Source: Runella sp. (GTDB lineage Bacteria; Bacteroidota; Bacteroidia; Cytophagales; Spirosomataceae). Taken from it: DNA of 45,192 nucleotides. Shown piece by piece: positions 42,381 to 45,192 of the stretch (position 1 is its first letter; every line of letters begins with the position of its first letter). Below the pieces are notes generated by a model. The model saw only the letters and a list, made by a program, of their open reading frames with translations. It was not told where the DNA came from and searched no databases. The stretch covers positions 1-45,192 of the forward strand of contig JALQYJ010000144.1 of NCBI GenBank assembly GCA_023254175.1, in the 5' to 3' direction. The position numbers and the translations under genes are program-made.

Positions 42381-45192
42381 TTAACGGCTCAAGTAAAGAT
42401 TACGTTCGCCGTATACTTTTTGAAAAAAGTCGTCCTCAAGGCTATCGATAAAATAAATCCCTTCTCCCGTCGATTTCATTTCGGGTCCGAGTTCCTTGTT
42501 TACGTTCGGGAATTTATTGAACGAAAATACTGGAATCTTAATTGCCCATCCTTTTTTCACAGGGTTAAACTCAATATCAGACACTTTTTTATCGCCCAAC
42601 ATAAACTTCGTTGCGTAATTCACGTAAGGCTCTTGGTAGGCTTTACAAATAAACGGTACCGTACGCGAGGCACGAGGGTTGGCTTCGATTACATACACTA
42701 CCCCGCCTTTTACTGCAAACTGCATGTTAATCAAACCTTTCACTTTCATTGCTTTCGCAACTTTCAAGGTAATTTCCTCAATTTGACGAATTTCATCTTC
42801 TGTCAAATGGAAAGGAGGCAACGTTGCGTGCGAGTCGCCTGAGTGAATACCCGCTGGTTCGATGTGTTCCATCACACCAATGATATACGCGTCTTCGCCG
42901 TCACAAATGGCGTCCGATTCGGCTTCGATGGCGTTTTCGAGGTAATGATCAAGCAGGATGTTATTGTCTGGAATATCGTTCAAGATTTTAACAACGTGTT
43001 GCTCCAACTCTTGCTCGTTCAAGACAATCTTCATGCTTTGTCCACCCAAAACGTAGCTCGGACGCACCAACAATGGGAAGCCCAAGTTTTTGCCAATTTC
43101 AACGGCTGCATCTGACGTGCGAACAGTATCAAACTTAGGATATGGAATTCCCAAATCGCGCAATAAAGACGAAAAGCGGCCACGATCCTCGGCTAAGTCG
43201 AGCGTATCGAAGCTACTTCCAATGATTTTGATGCCATACTGATGGAGTTTTTCCGCAATTTTCAAGGCAGTTTGTCCACCCAACTGTACGATAACGCCTT
43301 CCGGTTTTTCGTGTTGGATAATGGCGTGTACATGTTCCCAGAAAACAGGCTCAAAGTAGAGTTTATCCGCAATATCAGGGTCAGTAGAAACCGTCTCTGG
43401 GTTACAGTTAATCATCACTGTTTCGTAACCAGCTTCTTTTGCCGCTAATACCCCGTGAACGCACGAGTAGTCAAACTCAATTCCTTGACCGATACGGTTA
43501 GGACCTGAACCTAGAACGACTACCTTTTTGCGATCCGAAACCACCGATTCATTTTCAGGTACGTCTTGTGACACACTAAAAGTTGAATAGTAATAAGGCG
43601 TTTTAGCTTCAAATTCAGCGGCACAAGTATCAACACACTTGAAAACTCGCTTGATATTATGCTCTTGACGGAATTTATAAATACGACTTTCTTTTACCCC
43701 TAACAAATGCGCAATTTGACGGTCGGCATAGCCTTTTTGCTTAGCCGTCAATACCAAACTCACTGGAATATCTTCAAGGTCGTATTTTTGAATTTCTTTT
43801 TCTAATTCGACAAGCTCTTCGATTTGGTGCAAGAACCACGGGTCAATTTTCGTCAGATTTTGGATAGTTTTGAACGAAAGTCCCAATTTGAAGGCATCGT
43901 AGATGTGGAACAAGCGATTCCAGCTTGGATGCGCAAGACTATCTTTAATTACCTCTACATCAGTCACTTCTTTACCATCAGCGCCTAAACCGTTGCGACG
44001 AATTTCGAGCGACTGACATGCTTTTTGAAGCGCTTCTTGGAAGTTACGTCCGATGCCCATCGCTTCCCCTACCGACTTCATTTGCAAGCCCAATGAACGG
44101 TCTGCACCTGGGAATTTGTCGAAATTCCAACGAGGTACCTTAACGATAACGTAGTCGATGGTTGGCTCAAAGAAAGCTGATGTACTTCCAGTAATTGGGT
44201 TAATCAATTCATCAAGATTATAACCAATCGACATTTTGGCTGAAATCTTTGCAATTGGATAACCTGTTGCTTTCGATGCCAAAGCCGACGAACGCGACAC
44301 CCGTGGGTTGATTTCAATAACAATAATTTCGTCCGTTTCTGGGTTAACCGAGAACTGAATGTTACACCCACCTGCAAATTTACCGATACCGTTCATGGTC
44401 AAAATCGCCAAATCACGCATACGTTGGTAAAGTGTGTCAGGAAGGGTCATAGCAGGCGCAACGGTCACGCTATCGCCCGTGTGGATACCCATTGGGTCGA
44501 AGTTCTCAATCGAACAAACGATGATAAGGTTCCCAAGGCCGTCGCGCAGAAGCTCCAACTCGTATTCTTTCCAGCCCATTACACTCTGTTCAATCAATAC
44601 TTCGTGAACTGGCGACGCCAACAAGCCATGTTGAAGGGCTTTGTCAAAGTCTTTAGAATCGTTTACAAAACCACCACCCGTTCCTCCAAGGGTAAATGAA
44701 GGACGAATAACGAGTGGGAAGCCAATTTCTTGGGCGATTTCTTTTCCTTCCAAAAACGACTTCGCCGTACGACCTTTACAAACGCCAGCTCCTAATTCAA
44801 TCATTTTGAGACGGAATTTTTCACGGTCTTCCGTTGTTTCAATAGCCTTAATATCTACCCCAATGATTTGAACACCATACTTTTTCCAAATACCCGCCTT
44901 GTCGCAATCAATAGCTAAATTTAACGCCGTTTGACCACCCATAGTTGGCAAAACGGCGTCGATTTTATGTTTTTCTAAAATTTCAACAATGTACTTTTTC
45001 TCTAGAGGTTTCAGATAAACATGGTCGGCATTGATGGGGTCAGTCATGATTGTCGCTGGGTTCGAGTTAATCAGAATGACCTCAATTCCTTCTTCTCGCA
45101 GAGAACGTGCCGCTTGAGAACCAGAATAGTCAAATTCGCAAGCTTGACCAATAATAATGGGGCCTGAACCAATGATGAGGACTGAGTTGATG
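42381..45192 (-). CDS. carB: carbamoyl-phosphate synthase large subunit, 5' end cut by the window
   Basis: The minus-strand frame is open to the window edge, so 936 residues are visible and only a few N-terminal ones are missing (it begins INSVLIIGSGPIIIGQACEF). Two ATP-grasp halves are present: the carboxyphosphate half with PTMGGQTALNLA and RPSFTLGGTGGGF, and the carbamate half with GSGPNRIGQGIEFDY, GGQTALKIAEK and RPSYVLGGQSMKI. The protein stops at GEGIYFIDSLEDDFFQKVYGERNLYLSR, so the C-terminal MGS-like allosteric domain of E. coli CarB (1073 residues) is absent. It serves arginine and pyrimidine synthesis. carA is not in the window. Confidence 0.96.
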   Translation of the reverse strand, partial: INSVLIIGSGPIIIGQACEFDYSGSQAARSLREEGIEVILINSNPATIMTDPINADHVYLKPLEKKYIVEILEKHKIDAVLPTMGGQTALNLAIDCDKAGIWKKYGVQIIGVDIKAIETTEDREKFRLKMIELGAGVCKGRTAKSFLEGKEIAQEIGFPLVIRPSFTLGGTGGGFVNDSKDFDKALQHGLLASPVHEVLIEQSVMGWKEYELELLRDGLGNLIIVCSIENFDPMGIHTGDSVTVAPAMTLPDTLYQRMRDLAILTMNGIGKFAGGCNIQFSVNPETDEIIVIEINPRVSRSSALASKATGYPIAKISAKMSIGYNLDELINPITGSTSAFFEPTIDYVIVKVPRWNFDKFPGADRSLGLQMKSVGEAMGIGRNFQEALQKACQSLEIRRNGLGADGKEVTDVEVIKDSLAHPSWNRLFHIYDAFKLGLSFKTIQNLTKIDPWFLHQIEELVELEKEIQKYDLEDIPVSLVLTAKQKGYADRQIAHLLGVKESRIYKFRQEHNIKRVFKCVDTCAAEFEAKTPYYYSTFSVSQDVPENESVVSDRKKVVVLGSGPNRIGQGIEFDYSCVHGVLAAKEAGYETVMINCNPETVSTDPDIADKLYFEPVFWEHVHAIIQHEKPEGVIVQLGGQTALKIAEKLHQYGIKIIGSSFDTLDLAEDRGRFSSLLRDLGIPYPKFDTVRTSDAAVEIGKNLGFPLLVRPSYVLGGQSMKIVLNEQELEQHVVKILNDIPDNNILLDHYLENAIEAESDAICDGEDAYIIGVMEHIEPAGIHSGDSHATLPPFHLTEDEIRQIEEITLKVAKAMKVKGLINMQFAVKGGVVYVIEANPRASRTVPFICKAYQEPYVNYATKFMLGDKKVSDIEFNPVKKGWAIKIPVFSFNKFPNVNKELGPEMKSTGEGIYFIDSLEDDFFQKVYGERNLYLSR

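Noticed and set aside
42360-42842. 160-codon plus-strand frame opposite carB
   Set aside because: It is antisense to the carB C-terminal half and has no independent signal.

Overview
This 45 kb window is ordinary chromosome of a member of the Bacteroidota, most likely order Cytophagales (Runella/Dyadobacter/Spirosoma-like). The evidence is Bacteroidota-type -7 promoter boxes (TAnnTTTG), DUF3098 between ftsX and uppP, a miaB / sigma-54 activator / lptE / TPR / secG block, a DUF151 nuclease with a UVR tail, an archaeal-type short Psd, and a CarB that ends before the allosteric domain. The family calls are secure. The order and genus are inferred from gene content only. I saw no rRNA or tRNA gene, CRISPR array, prophage or replication origin.

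Layout. 0.1-6.1 kb: a 2,4-dienoyl-CoA reductase-like SDR, a DksA/TraR protein, glutamate dehydrogenase behind a large 5' hairpin, psd-murQ, and an MscS channel. 6.2-10.9 kb (minus): the operon miaB, sigma-54 activator, lptE, TPR protein, secG, with a recognisable promoter and a terminator. 10.9-16.3 kb: a small TPR protein, etfB-etfA, the bifunctional nuclease, a DUF2911 protein, a Nudix hydrolase, a secreted orphan and a tiny membrane protein split over two frames. 16.2-22.9 kb: rpe, yicC, a class V PLP enzyme, then ftsX-DUF3098-uppP-truB-ribF. 22.9-29.3 kb: queuosine precursor transporter, DUF255 thioredoxin-fold protein, copper ATPase with a small HMA chaperone, GNAT. 29.6-36.3 kb: a secreted SUMF1-type protein, an unknown 157-residue protein, an S41 peptidase lipoprotein, a TetR regulator with acyltransferase, and an M20 hydrolase. 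36.4-36.9 kb is the only mobile debris, a broken IS3-type transposase. 37.0-45.2 kb: a Tat-exported class V PLP enzyme, OsmC plus a rhodanese-thioredoxin lipoprotein, a HipA-like kinase with DUF3037, fdhD, and carB running off the right edge.

How the genes work together. Several sets act in one process: lipid and envelope (psd, lptE, secG, uppP, ftsX, acyltransferase), fatty-acid oxidation (SDR reductase, EtfAB), and metal or redox stress (copper ATPase and chaperone, OsmC, rhodanese-Trx).

The window does not hold a clear new multi-gene system. The best leads are: (i) a 62-residue membrane protein between 16055 and 16244 that needs a +1 shift at UUU-UAA, a prfB-like arrangement; (ii) the HipA-like kinase/DUF3037 overlapping pair; (iii) matching TGAAT-N4-ATTC palindromes on both sides of the tetR gene; (iv) a 23-bp hairpin directly upstream of gdh; and (v) a hairpin repeat that has become the N-terminal coding region of lptE.
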